NCBI GenBank assembly: GCA_030267565.1
Contig: BRXU01000004.1
Span: 5,887,001 to 5,951,000, forward strand
Direction: 5' to 3'
Source of the DNA: Pleodorina starrii
Lineage: Eukaryota > Chlorophyta > Chlorophyceae > Chlamydomonadales > Volvocaceae
DNA: 64,000 bases
This document shows, in pieces, positions 1 through 9,965 of this stretch. Position 1 is the stretch's first letter; each line of letters starts with the position of its first letter. A program made the position numbers and the translations under genes. The notes beneath the pieces were generated by a model. It saw only the letters and a list, made by a program, of their open reading frames with translations. It did not search any database and was not told the origin of the DNA.

Positions 1-85
1 CAGCTGCTGTGGATGCTCCCAAGATACCAACCTGCCCTCCCAGCCCCCACACCACGTTCAAACCCCCACCCGTTTCCTTCCTCAG

Positions 86-633
86 ACGCGTTCGAGACGC
101 TGATGGAGATCCTGCGAGTACGGAAAGAACACCCTGACGTACCGCCGGAGAAGTACACCAAAGTGGACGAGCGCTTCCGCAAGTTCGTCGACTGCGACCT
201 AGGTACGGAGTACGGCGTGGCATAGACAGGAGGCAGGAGGCGCCTCTAATGCCCCGGGTGACTGTTTTCCTCGGGGACCGAGGCAAGCCTAAAACCACCT
301 CAAACGTCACTTATTAACGAATTAAAAAATTAACAAAAGAGCACCCTCCTGCGCGCCCAACGACTTTCCTGATCCCCGATCTCTGTCCATCTCCCCCATT
401 CCGACGGCCCTTGTTGCCTCCCCCCCGCGCCCCGCCCCAACCTCCCAGATGGTCCTGACCCGCTGCCGCTGTGCACCGAAGGCAGCGAGCGGCAGTTCCC
501 GGACCGGCCCGCCTGCGGCGAGTGCATGCACAAAGACAGAACCGGCAGCGGTGGTCGTTTCTTCGGCACCGCCGGCGGGTTCCTGTGCTGCGCCGATGCG
601 GACATGAGCCAATGTCCCCGCGCCTGGACTTGA
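86..633 (+). CDS. 3' end of an unidentified gene (last two exons), Cys-rich C-terminus
   Basis: Partial gene entering from the left edge. An intron ends ..TTCCTCAG at 85; exon 86-202 reads (D)AFETLMEILRVRKEHPDV and ends before a GTACGG donor. The next exon, 449-633, follows a CCTCCCAG acceptor. The split codon (G + AT = Asp) keeps one open frame, which ends at TGA 631-633. The final 61 residues hold six cysteines, including CGECMH and FLCCADADMSQC, a spacing that could bind metal or form disulfides, but I recognise no named domain. The first exon looks like an amphipathic helix. TGTAA at 791-795 fits its polyadenylation signal. Function unknown; the 5' part lies outside the window. Boundaries are well supported by phase, identity is not. 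Confidence 0.6.
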
Positions 634-790
634 TGCGAGCAGCACAAGCCAGCGATTCGGAGTGAGGCGACGGTGCCTCACATCCTGGCTGCTGCGGTTT
701 GTTGGGGAGGGGCCAGAAGGTGGCTCCGAAGCCGCCGGCTGTAGCAAAGCAGGCAGCCGGATCTTGGAGGCGGTGCGCAAGCCCTGCAAA

Positions 791-795
791 TGTAA
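791..795 (+). promoter_or_regulatory. TGTAA polyadenylation signal of the left-edge gene
   Basis: TGTAA lies about 158 bases after the stop at 633, the usual chlorophyte poly(A) signal. The exact cleavage site cannot be seen. Confidence 0.5.
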
Positions 796-810
796 TGAAT
801 GAATACGGTG

Positions 811-3200
811 CAGCAGGGCCGCGGCGGTGTGCACATCACAAGGGGGCGCGCGACATACATACGGGTGAGTGGGAGGCGCATCCGCCTTAACGTCGGGGGG
901 CAGTTGTCGGGTAGGGTGTTTCGGAGCCCGTAGCAGAACCGGGGTCGGGGCGAGCTCTGGATGAGTGAAGACAGAAAGAAAAGAATGTGGCTGGGTGGAA
1001 TGTTGATGATGGTTGGTCGGACGGCAAACGGCAGTGGAGGGCGATCGCGGTATGCCAGCACTGCGCAGCGGAGGCACGCGGGCCCCCTCCTCATCAGTTG
1101 TTGCTGTTGTTGTTGTTGTTGAGGCCACCAGGGGGCTCCAGGCCCTCGGTAGGCTAGAGCTAGCTGGGCAGGTGGCCTGGCACCGCGGCGGACACTTGTC
1201 GCCGCCACCCCCCTGGGTCGCAAGGGGGCCGGGGCCGGGGCCAAGGATCTCGGACTGGGCCTGCAGCGCTGTCGACCAAACTCTCGTCGTTGCGCGCCGA
1301 AAGGCTTCGTTCTTGTTGTTCGTGCATGCTACTGTTACCTCGAAATCTGCGCTTTCGGCTCTGGACATGTGCGCATCCGGCGGGGCACGCCACTGAAATG
1401 GTTTCTAAGCCTCTAGTGTTAGGTAGGTTTGCCGCAGGTTTGCCGTGCTAGATTTTTGAAGGCTTGCCCCGAGACTGTAGGCGTTTGGCGAGCCGAACGC
1501 CGAAGGCGCTGGGCAAGATGTGCGCGGCGATTTTTTTATATATTTCTTTGCCGATGTGGGCTCCAGGGTACAGACCTTTGGGAGGGTAGAGTCTTGGGGG
1601 CTGGCTGGCCGTGCACTGTAGCGGAGGACTGCGGAGATGGCGAGGGCAGATGCTGCGAATGCGGTCCGTGACACACACACACACGCACACATATTTGCGG
1701 AGTCTCAAAGCTGAGAGGAGGGATCGTAACGATGGCATGCGAGGGAGTGTGTGCGCGTGAGAAGTAGAAATCGCAGGTAACGTGACGAGGTATGTAACCG
1801 TTTGGGATGAGAGTTCGGGGACAGTTGGTCAGTCAACCGTCGGGCGGAGGAGTATCTGATTGATACGCCCGCCTTGACCCTGGGTAAGCATGCGCCCAAG
1901 CGAGGAATACGCAGGCGCATTGTTGGACCTGCCTCGAGTCCGCGAGCCAGCGTTTGGCGTCGATGCCGGGGCAGCGCTGGGGCTGGATGCTGGCAATACT
2001 GCAAGGCCCGGGCCTTGATGATATCCGAAGAGTGTCTTTTATGGGCCGAAAGTACAACTTCTAGAGCTTCCAAATGAATGAGCTAGCTAGTTAGCAGTAA
2101 TTGCCTGTCACGGTGCGATGCCAGGTTGAGTCAGTGTGCCAGCTGCCAGGTATGAGCGTATGACCGCATCACATGCCGTACTCTTCCGGTGATGCCCACG
2201 GTGGCCCACGGACGCTGGCTGTTGCGCCGGCTTTCCCTTGCTGACGTCCAGGCTCGCTAGAAAGCTCATGAGCTCATGACATTGGGACGACAATGGGTAT
2301 GGCGGTGTTCCGCTACAGCGGGCTCGAGGGTGTATGAGACGTTGGGTGGCCGATGCAACACGGGCCCTGGGGCGGCTGCCGGGCCGTGGTAGGTGAGTTC
2401 ACGGCTTTTTGCGTTGCCTTTGTTAGGCGTGGCCGCCGAATTCATGAGCCGCCCTTGAGCCGTTGCGCTGTGAGCTTCCCCTGGTAGGGTGCCTTGACGT
2501 TTGTTGGCTGGTACCGGTAGACGGCGAATGGGGGTGCCCTGGTTGGCTCCTCCCCTTTCAAGCGGTCGTCATCCCTCTGCAGCGGGTGCTCGCTGCCCGG
2601 AGCTTGCTCTGTGATGTGGCTGTTCCGGATGGAGTCTCTGGTTGCTTCGTCCGGCTCTCCTTAGGCTTCGGCCGCGACTGTGTCAGGCTCGGGATACGCT
2701 TTTAACCTCTGGATTAACTGTCAAACGACTTAATCTTGGTCACGGGGTCGGCACGACTTGCGAAGAGCTGGTCTGCTCGGGCTCCAGCGGTGGCACACGG
2801 CACCTTGCCATATCCAGTTCTCCAGAGTATAATAATAGCTGTTGATGGTGACATTTGATAATACACGTAGCGTTTGCGTGCGTCACAGCCATGTCGGAAG
2901 CTTTACGCTCGGTGTTTACGGAACGCGACCGCTTCACACTGGAATAGCCATGCCCGCATCAATCGGTTCACATCAAAAGATGCCTATGCAAGATGACATA
3001 AAGAAGCCTTAAGCTGTGTCACAGTTTGGGGATAAGTGCCAAATGCCGTTTCATGTACGACATGCCGGAACCTCTTATCCCGTTCTGGCCAGGTATCTGG
3101 CCAGGTCGCAAAGTATTCGCTTTGACTTTGTTACATATGTTCGCGCGGAGTTGAAGGGATTGGCCAGGAACCTCCTAAACTTGCACACGACGTCAGCACT
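811..3200. other. Gene-free stretch upstream of the plastid-protein gene
   Basis: About 2.4 kb with no open frame that shows family motifs or phase-matched splice sites. It holds a (TTG)n tract near 1098-1121 and a CA-rich tract near 1671-1690. The right end should contain the promoter of the gene starting at 3201; I see no clear TATA box. Long open frames on both strands (for example minus 322-1368) look like GC-rich shadows. Confidence 0.5.
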
Positions 3201-4905
3201 ATGCTTGCTCGGACCACCGCGCCCTTGCCTCAGCCGCAATGCTCTACATCCATGTCACTGCGGGCAAGTAAAAGGAACTGTTGAGGGCGCACTGGTTGGC
3301 ATAGTGTCCTAAGCTTCCGCTATGCTGACTGATAGTCCATGTGAACCGAACGCTTGCCTGCCCTTCCTCCACAGGCAGCACCGCTGCCGCTGCATCACGG
3401 CCGAGCGCTCGTCGTGCCTAGATCATCGGCTTCTGCACGCTCCAGCTCTTCTCGGAGCGATTCATGGCGGTCATCGTGGCGCACTGAGCTTGAGCACGGC
3501 AGCAACGGCAACGGAAACGGCGCTGGCCACTCGTATGCCTACGACGAGTCGAGTACGGTGTATGTGAGTAACAGCAATGGATACCACAACCACGACGGCT
3601 ACGAGGACGGGGCCCATTGGGGGGCGAGCGCGGCTGACTGGCGGAGCCTGGAGTCCGAAGAACAGCCGGAGGACCCCGAGGCTGCATACAGCAACGGCTG
3701 GTACCAGAACGGGACTGACGCAGAGGAGTTGGTGGAGGAGAGCGCCAGCGAGGAGGTAGACACCGAATCCGGCGGCGGGGGTTTCTTCACGGACGCTTTC
3801 AAGGATGCCCTGAAGCAGGCCCTGCAGCGCAGCCCCTTGTACGGCGACGACGCGGGGTCGGGATATGAGGAGTCCGTGGATCCCGAGCCGCACGAGAACG
3901 AGGTTGAGATGTTCAACAAGCCGATCTTCACGGACTCGTTCCGGCATGCGCTCAAGGAGTCGCTGGCACGGCAACAGGCGGAAATGGACGCGTACGGCGG
4001 GTACGGCTCGGATGAAGAGTACACGCCGGAGCCGTACGTACCAGCGGCGCCCGCCCGCAGGTACGGCAAAACTCCTGACACACACACTTGGTCTCGTGGC
4101 GACGCCGGGTCGCGGTGTTCGGTGATGTATGGGCTTGGGAAACGGGATGGGGGCCTGGGGGACGGAGGTTGTGTGTGCGTGTGGGAAAATGGAGACGGTG
4201 GGGACCTCCCGTCCTCCTTGAGAGGACGGGAGCAGGGGAGCGGGAGTCAGAGGCGCCGCAGACCCTGTGGCATTCGGACCGGCCAAGAACACCCGCAGGC
4301 GCTTGGGCTCTGCCCGCCCTGTCCCGCGTCTCCCGCTGCCTTTGCACCGCCGCTGCCGGCCGCCAGCACCGCCCTGCGCCGCGCGGGCCTTCCTGACGGG
4401 GCCGCCCTGCTGGAAGCACGCGCGCTCACCCGCCCTTTGCGCCGCCGCTGCCTACACGCTACAGCAGGTGCTGCTCCGCCACTGCCGCACCCACAGCACT
4501 GCTGCTGCGGCTGTGGGCGCCATTCCCAACGGACTTCCCCGCCCCCCTTCCCCGCCCGCCTCGATCCTGCGCATCATCCCTTTCCGGTTCCAAACACGTC
4601 CATTCCCCCTCCACCTTCCCCTCCCGTCCGTTCGCTACCGCCGTCTCCTTCTCCGCTGCGATTCATTCTTTATACCGGTACCCCCCAACAGGGAGATGTC
4701 CCCCCTGGAGGAGGTCATCGCGACGGCTCTGGGCGCCTCCCAGCTGCACCTCCGGCGACTGAACCTGATGAAGAACGAGATCGAGGCGGCCATCGAGCGG
4801 GAGACCAAGCAGATCGAGCGGCTGGATTTCGCGCTGGCGAAGACGCAAACGGACGTAGCATACTACAAGAGCCTGGAGGCGATGATGCAGGAGCGGAGCA
4901 AGTAG
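3201..4905 (+). CDS. Probable chloroplast-targeted acidic protein with FTDxF repeats and C-terminal coiled coil
   Basis: Three exons: 3201-3263, 3375-4060, 4692-4905; 320 residues, stop TAG. The first ~50 residues (MLARTTAPLPQPQCSTSMSL..., then a Ser/Arg-rich stretch) lack acidic residues and look like a chloroplast transit peptide. The mature part is acidic, with NGNGNG and YEDG stretches. Two repeats, FFTDAFKDALKQALQR (about residues 155-170) and IFTDSFRHALKESLAR (about 205-220), are predicted amphipathic helices. The last 70 residues, from EMSPLEEVIATALGAS, form a charged helix suited to a coiled coil. Intron 1 appears to be GC-AG (CGG|GCAAGT): the nearby GT option gives a frame that stops. 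TGTAA signals follow at 5068 and 5137. No family recognised; the repeats suggest a peptide docking motif, which is inference. Plastid location is predicted only. Confidence 0.68.
4206..4232 (+). other. Perfect 11-bp hairpin in intron 2 of the plastid-protein gene
   Basis: CTCCCGTCCTC, loop CTTGA, then GAGGACGGGAG: a perfect 11-bp stem inside the 631-bp intron 4061-4691. Confidence 0.5.
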
Positions 4906-5136
4906 GGCGGCCGCTGAGGGGCAGCAGCGGCGGGGCGGGAGCTTTTTGACCGCGTGCAGTGCAGTGCAGTGCAGTAAGGGGCTTTGGGGCCGCGTGTCAT
5001 GGGGCACGGCTGGGGAAGGAAGAGGGGAGAGGAGCAGATCGTGGGGAGAGGAGGGGGTACGGCCCCTGTAAAGGGGCGTAGGGAGCTGCTGCGAGCGCCT
5101 GCGCTGCTGCTCGGTGCGCGTGTCCTTTGCTGCGCG

Positions 5137-5141
5137 TGTAA
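5137..5141 (+). promoter_or_regulatory. TGTAA polyadenylation signal of the plastid-protein gene
   Basis: TGTAA 232 bases after the stop at 4905; another TGTAA at 5068-5072 may be used instead. Confidence 0.5.
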
Positions 5142-5159
5142 TATTGTGGCCTGGGCTGT

Positions 5160-7150
5160 GGTCATCGGTCTGCGGCCGCAAGAGAGGGGCGTTGAGAGGC
5201 GGGCTTCGAAAGCGGATTTTGAGGGGCCGACGCCGTTCGGACCGCACGGGGAAGTTGGGGAGGGGCCTTATTGCCTCCGCTCATTGCCCTTGCGAGCAGC
5301 GCGACCACTTTCGCAAGCGTAGTGGGGCTTTTCTTCCCGTGAGGTTTGGCGTCCAGAGAGCTTGCAGTTCGCATCTTGACGTTATGGGCTTACGATGATG
5401 GCGGCTCAGCCGGGAGCACCATCCGCGTAATCGAGTGGGGTTCGGGTTCGGGGGCGTTTCTGTGGTCTCATGCGGCGTCAGCGCAACGCCGTCGGTCGTA
5501 CTGTACACTTGCGGTCGGGCGCATAGGCGTGGTCGTACTCTTCAGTTGCGGTGGTTGGTGCATGGGCACGGTTGGTTTTCGAGACCAGATGACGCCCGGT
5601 CGATGTCGTCTTTAACTGCGGTGAGCGAGGTTTAGGTAAGGCAGACACTTAGGGCTGAGTGCGGCCTGTGTCTTGTCAGGGGAGGGCCTTGAGTTGCGTG
5701 TAGAGCGCCTTCTCGACTCATGTATGGCTATATTCCTTTCGTTGTTCCCGGCACCTTCACCTTTCGAGAGTAGAGCGGCTGGAGAATTCAATAAGATAGG
5801 GCTTTTGGCGGTGCTTCGCGGAGCCCGAGTCGTTGAGATATGGCGGGTTTTGCGGTGTGTTCGGCAGAATGCGTTTGCTGACAAGGCCTCCCGGGTCGCC
5901 GACAATGACGGGCAATTTCAGGATGCTCGTATTGCGTAATGTTATGGTACAGTGTTTAAACAATAAACGGGGGCTGGCTTTTCGTGCCCTCGGGCATTGG
6001 CGTTCGGTCGCTGCCTAAGGTTTGGTATGCAGAGGTTGTTGCTGTTGCAAAGTTACTCTTGGATGGACCTCACCGCTCGCACGGGCGCAAACACTGCGTG
6101 GGCGCGCAAAGCCTCCTAAGTGGTAATACACGTTTGGCTTCAATTTTGAGTCGCTGGGAAAGAGATCTAGGTGCTGGGCTGAGCCTGTGTAGTACGACAG
6201 CATCCTACCATGCACGCAGTTCCTTAATAGACCGTGCCGGTCATCTTGGCACCGATCATAAATGAGGAAGTCGGCGTCATGACGGGACCGGCTTTTAGGT
6301 CTTCACTAGCTGTCACAAATCTTTCACGGCCGTTCTTATTATGGAGACGTACCTTACGCGCCGTGTCGCAAATCACAGCAAATTCAACTTCTCAGGCATG
6401 CGCAGGTGCAAGGGAATATTCTAGTGGTTCTTTTGATCGCGGGAACACTTCAGTGGTTATTTGGTTAGGGGTTTCGAATTAAGCTATTCCATACGGTTCA
6501 CACTGGTTCGCACGTGGGTCGCCAAGAAGCACATTTCGTGCTATAAATGCTGCGTCCATGTCGTCATGTAAATGCTCAACCTCAGCTGCTCCACAAGGCA
6601 TTAGGCCACAATGAAGATGGGACGGATTTCATAGTGTACGGTACGAACACTGCGATGTCTGCCATCCGCCCGAATCCGCCTGCCCTGCCCCCAGAACCCT
6701 CTAGGGCCGAGCCTTCCCAACCCCGACAGCCCTCGCGGGCCTTCCCACCGGACTGTCTTAAGACGTATGTGCTGTACCGGTCCGCTGCAGACAGATCCAT
6801 TCGCTATCCTGCTCTGATACGACACTGCCCCCATGTTGCCGCGGAGTCCGCTCCAGTGAGCATCCCATTACGGCTTGCCATAGTTGCCAAGCGCCGTGAG
6901 CAAACAGCGCAAGCGGTGGCAGAAACCTGGCCGGCGGCCTGCCGCAACCCAGGCTGCGGTGCCCCCATCTGACGCCCCAATCCGCGCTCCTGTCCTCCAT
7001 AACGTCAGCCCCGATTTCTTGCTCCGGCTCTGTCTGTTAGTACCCCGCTGCGTGCCACGCCGCTGCTGCCGAGGTGCTGTCCGTACATGTACGTGCTCTG
7101 CTGTCCTGCTCCCAGGGAGGCGATAAAATCGAGACAGTCTGCACGCGTCC
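5160..7150. other. Intergenic stretch between convergent genes
   Basis: About 2 kb between the plus-strand gene ending near 5150 and the minus-strand RPL37 3' end. It is less GC-rich than the genes. I found no ORF with recognisable motifs, no tRNA and no clear repeat. A plus TGTAA occurs at 6567-6571 without an assignable gene. Confidence 0.45.
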
Positions 7151-7154
7151 ATGG

Positions 7155-7159
7155 TTACA
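7155..7159 (-). promoter_or_regulatory. TGTAA polyadenylation signal of RPL37
   Basis: TTACA on the plus strand reads TGTAA on the minus strand, 37 bases past the RPL37 stop. Confidence 0.6.
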
Positions 7160-7195
7160 GTTTCAGCGCTCCACACGCTTCACCAACAACACTGC

Positions 7196-7907
7196 TTAGG
7201 CGGTCGTAGCCTTGGGCTTGGCCTCGGACCCTGACGGGGGCGAAGGGGGAGGGGAAGCGGTGCAGGAGTGGTGGTTGAGGCACACGTTGGGTACGCGGGG
7301 GTTCACACGTCCCCTGATCCGCAGGCCAGACAGTACATCACAAACTCAGCTCACCCTCGCGGAAGCCGTTCTTGAACCGCCGGGCGAGCGTCTTCATGTA
7401 CCGCATGCGGCCGGTACCGGTCGTCTTGCGGCCGATGGCCTTCTGCCCCCACTGGTCTGCAGGTCCGAACAGTGGCGGAGCCCGAAGAGTCAAAGAGAAA
7501 TCTTTAAAAAGAAACACAGTATGCCAAAAGTGTTAATTTCATGGAAAGCTTCCGCGTGGACCAGCTCCAAGATTGGCTTGCGGCGCCGACAACACGCCCA
7601 ACGGGCCGAACAAGCAGTGCCCTCTCCAGCAACCAAGCTGCTAATACTCACAAGTCCGCTTGCGGGCAGCTGGGTAGCCGCACGCCGAGCAGACGTGCTT
7701 CTGGTTGTGGTAGCTGGTGCGACCGCAACGACGGCACAGAGTGTGCGTCTTGTTGCGGCGCTTACCTACATGCACAATATGGGTAAGGAATTAGTCGTTT
7801 GTTCAACAGTCACTAGAGGAAACCTCTGAGAAGGCGCCTTTTGCGCAGAATGCGGCGGACAGGGCAGACCTACCGAAGCTTCCGGTACCCTTGCCCTTCT
7901 TTCCCAT
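7196..7907 (-). CDS. RPL37: 60S ribosomal protein L37 (eL37)
   Basis: Four exons on the minus strand: 7907-7874, 7765-7652, 7456-7355, 7230-7196; 94 residues, a normal length for eL37. The N-terminus [19 protein letters not shown], the zinc-finger pairs CRRC and CSAC, the block [11 protein letters not shown] and the very conserved [13 protein letters not shown] identify it clearly. The protein sits in the large subunit near the exit tunnel, binds zinc through the four cysteines and contacts 28S/5.8S rRNA. All three introns join in phase 1 and use ordinary GT-AG borders. The C-terminal tail ([12 protein letters not shown]) is short and variable, as in relatives. It is the first of four tandem minus-strand genes, with purU upstream. 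Confidence 0.95.
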
Positions 7908-9965
7908 TTTGGGTTCGCTAAACCAATGAAGGAGAGAGAGAGCTCCCGTGCACAAGCGGGTCTATACAAAAACAACATCGCCCCGAACAGGGCCTTACGC
8001 CGTACCAGTGTTTTATGCAAATACGCTTGTTTACGCCACATTGCAACCAGAAAGCCCTGTCACACTCTGAAAAGGACGCCTGGTTCTGTCGAGCTCACAA
8101 AGTAACCTTCGTCTTTCGACGTGCCATGTTACATTGAGGCTGTAGTTCTGCAAGAGCTGGCTCTTACGCGTTGCATTCTTCTAAGGACCTTTCCTGGCCC
8201 GAAGTCGAAATTCGCCCTTCAGGCCCTAGATTATATGGAGCTCAGACAGGGCCAACATGCTGGTCCCATGCCGGGTGGCAACTCCCTGCTTGTCTGGACC
8301 TCCCGGCATCTGGGGGTTTTGGAGGGCAGACCACGGAAGCCGCGACCGGTACGGTTCTCACTGCGACCGTGGCTGCGTGGTGGCCTGTGGGGAGAAGCAA
8401 CGATGGCTCACCAGCAGAGTACCCGCCCCACTTCTCGGCTTCCTCTCAAGGCTTTTTCCGTCGGCACGCTCTCGGTTCATCCCCAGCCCACGGCTGAGTC
8501 CGGCCGCCTTAGTGCATTCGTTACAGCCAAAAGTTACACACCGCTTGCGCCAGCCCAGCGCAAGCACAACGCAAGGCCCTGTATCCGACGACCACAGCTC
8601 ACCCAGATGGGCTCCAGGGCCGCATAACGATGATCTCCCCTCCGGCACGGCGCGCTGTCCGGCAACGCCGCGGTGTGCATGTCGCCAGCGCCTGGCCACG
8701 TTGTCGGTACGTAGCACCGGGCGCGCCACCCGGCCAGCACAAACCGGCCAGCCCCCGCTTGGCTCGCGGGGGGCCAACCCACCCCAACGCCTCCTCCGCT
8801 TCGCCGCCCGCACGCACATGGTCCCTCCCACTCCCCCGCCTGAACCCGGGGTCCCACACCAACCACCACCGCCCGTCTTAACATGCATGTACCCGCGGGA
8901 TTGTGGGGTTCCTAGCAGGCCGCCGCCGCCGGACCCCGCGTATCACTCGCCACCAACCGTGTCTGGATTGCGGGCGCCGCCGACCCGACTCACCCTCATT
9001 ACCCATTCAGGAACCGCCTCACAACACTCGCCGCAATCCTCTCCACTCGCGCGCTCCTCGTGATAAAAGCTGCATGTCACCCCGCACGCGGCCCTCGCCG
9101 ACCCGCCAATCCCAAGTCCACACGCGTCCGTGTCCGTGTCCGTGTCCCAGCACGTCCACTCCCACAGCCGCGCATGCCCCCACACGCGCCGCTCCGCCTC
9201 CCACCAGACGGCGCCTCCCAACCTCCGCGGTGGCCCCTTGAACCTCACCATGCGGTCCCCGGCTGGCCCCGTGCGCCCTTATTCCGTACCATGCCCGGCG
9301 CGCGGTCGATCAGAGCGTGAAGCCTGTGTCACGTCACGTCCACGCGACGAGCAAGGAGAGGACGCAGTGAAGTGTCGCGGTGGTCTCGGCGATGGCAACC
9401 AAGGCCAAGGGCACAGCTCCGGCTGGTCCCGTGCGCCGTGTCCCACAACACACAGTTACTTATTGTGTTATCCGAACGTTTTAATGATTGTTACCATTTA
9501 TCATTGTTGTTGTCTTTATTGCGGGGCATCCGGAGCGTCTCCCGGACGACGCGTGCGCAGAGCGCCCCCGCGCCCCCGCGACTTGGCCCCACCCCCCGTG
9601 GACAACAAGCAAGCGCCCACCCTCATCCTGATTGTTGACCACACTGCCCCACCCAATAAGTGATGTCACCCTACAACCTTCTGCATGTACCGTACACAGC
9701 CAGCCAAGTCATCACTCCCCTCGTCGGCTCCGCCCCTGCGTCAGTCCCTCGCCGAGTAAGACGCAGCGCGCGGCTCGCTCCTGCCTCCGCTCCTGGCGGA
9801 GGCGGTGAAGCCACGCAACGACCCTCTTTCCGACGCTGATCACCGATGTACCCTCCGCGGCCCTCCGCGAGACCTCGCCGCGCGTCTTGTCGGTGACGCC
9901 GCCTCCCCCTCCCTTAACCCCTCCGCCTGCCGGCTTCGCCTCCGCCTCCGCCTCTGCCTGCCCGC
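7908..9965. other. RPL37 promoter and purU 3' region
   Basis: The left few hundred bases should hold the RPL37 promoter; a GA-rich tract lies just upstream of its start. The rest is probably the purU 3' UTR. 8600-9300 is strongly C-rich and carries long open frames on both strands, none with recognisable motifs. Candidate minus-strand TGTAA signals are at 8521-8525 and 8534-8538. Confidence 0.45.
8521..8538 (-). promoter_or_regulatory. Possible purU polyadenylation signals (two TGTAA)
   Basis: Two minus-strand TGTAA words 13 bases apart. They imply a 3' UTR of about 1.4 kb, which is long but possible. Confidence 0.35.

Noticed and set aside
322..1368. Minus-strand open frame of 348 codons
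   Set aside because: Overlaps the terminal exon and 3' UTR of the plus-strand gene and shows no motif.
6547..6972. Plus-strand open frame of 141 codons
   Set aside because: Composition is Pro/Arg-rich without motif or splice partner; it lies in the intergenic region before RPL37.
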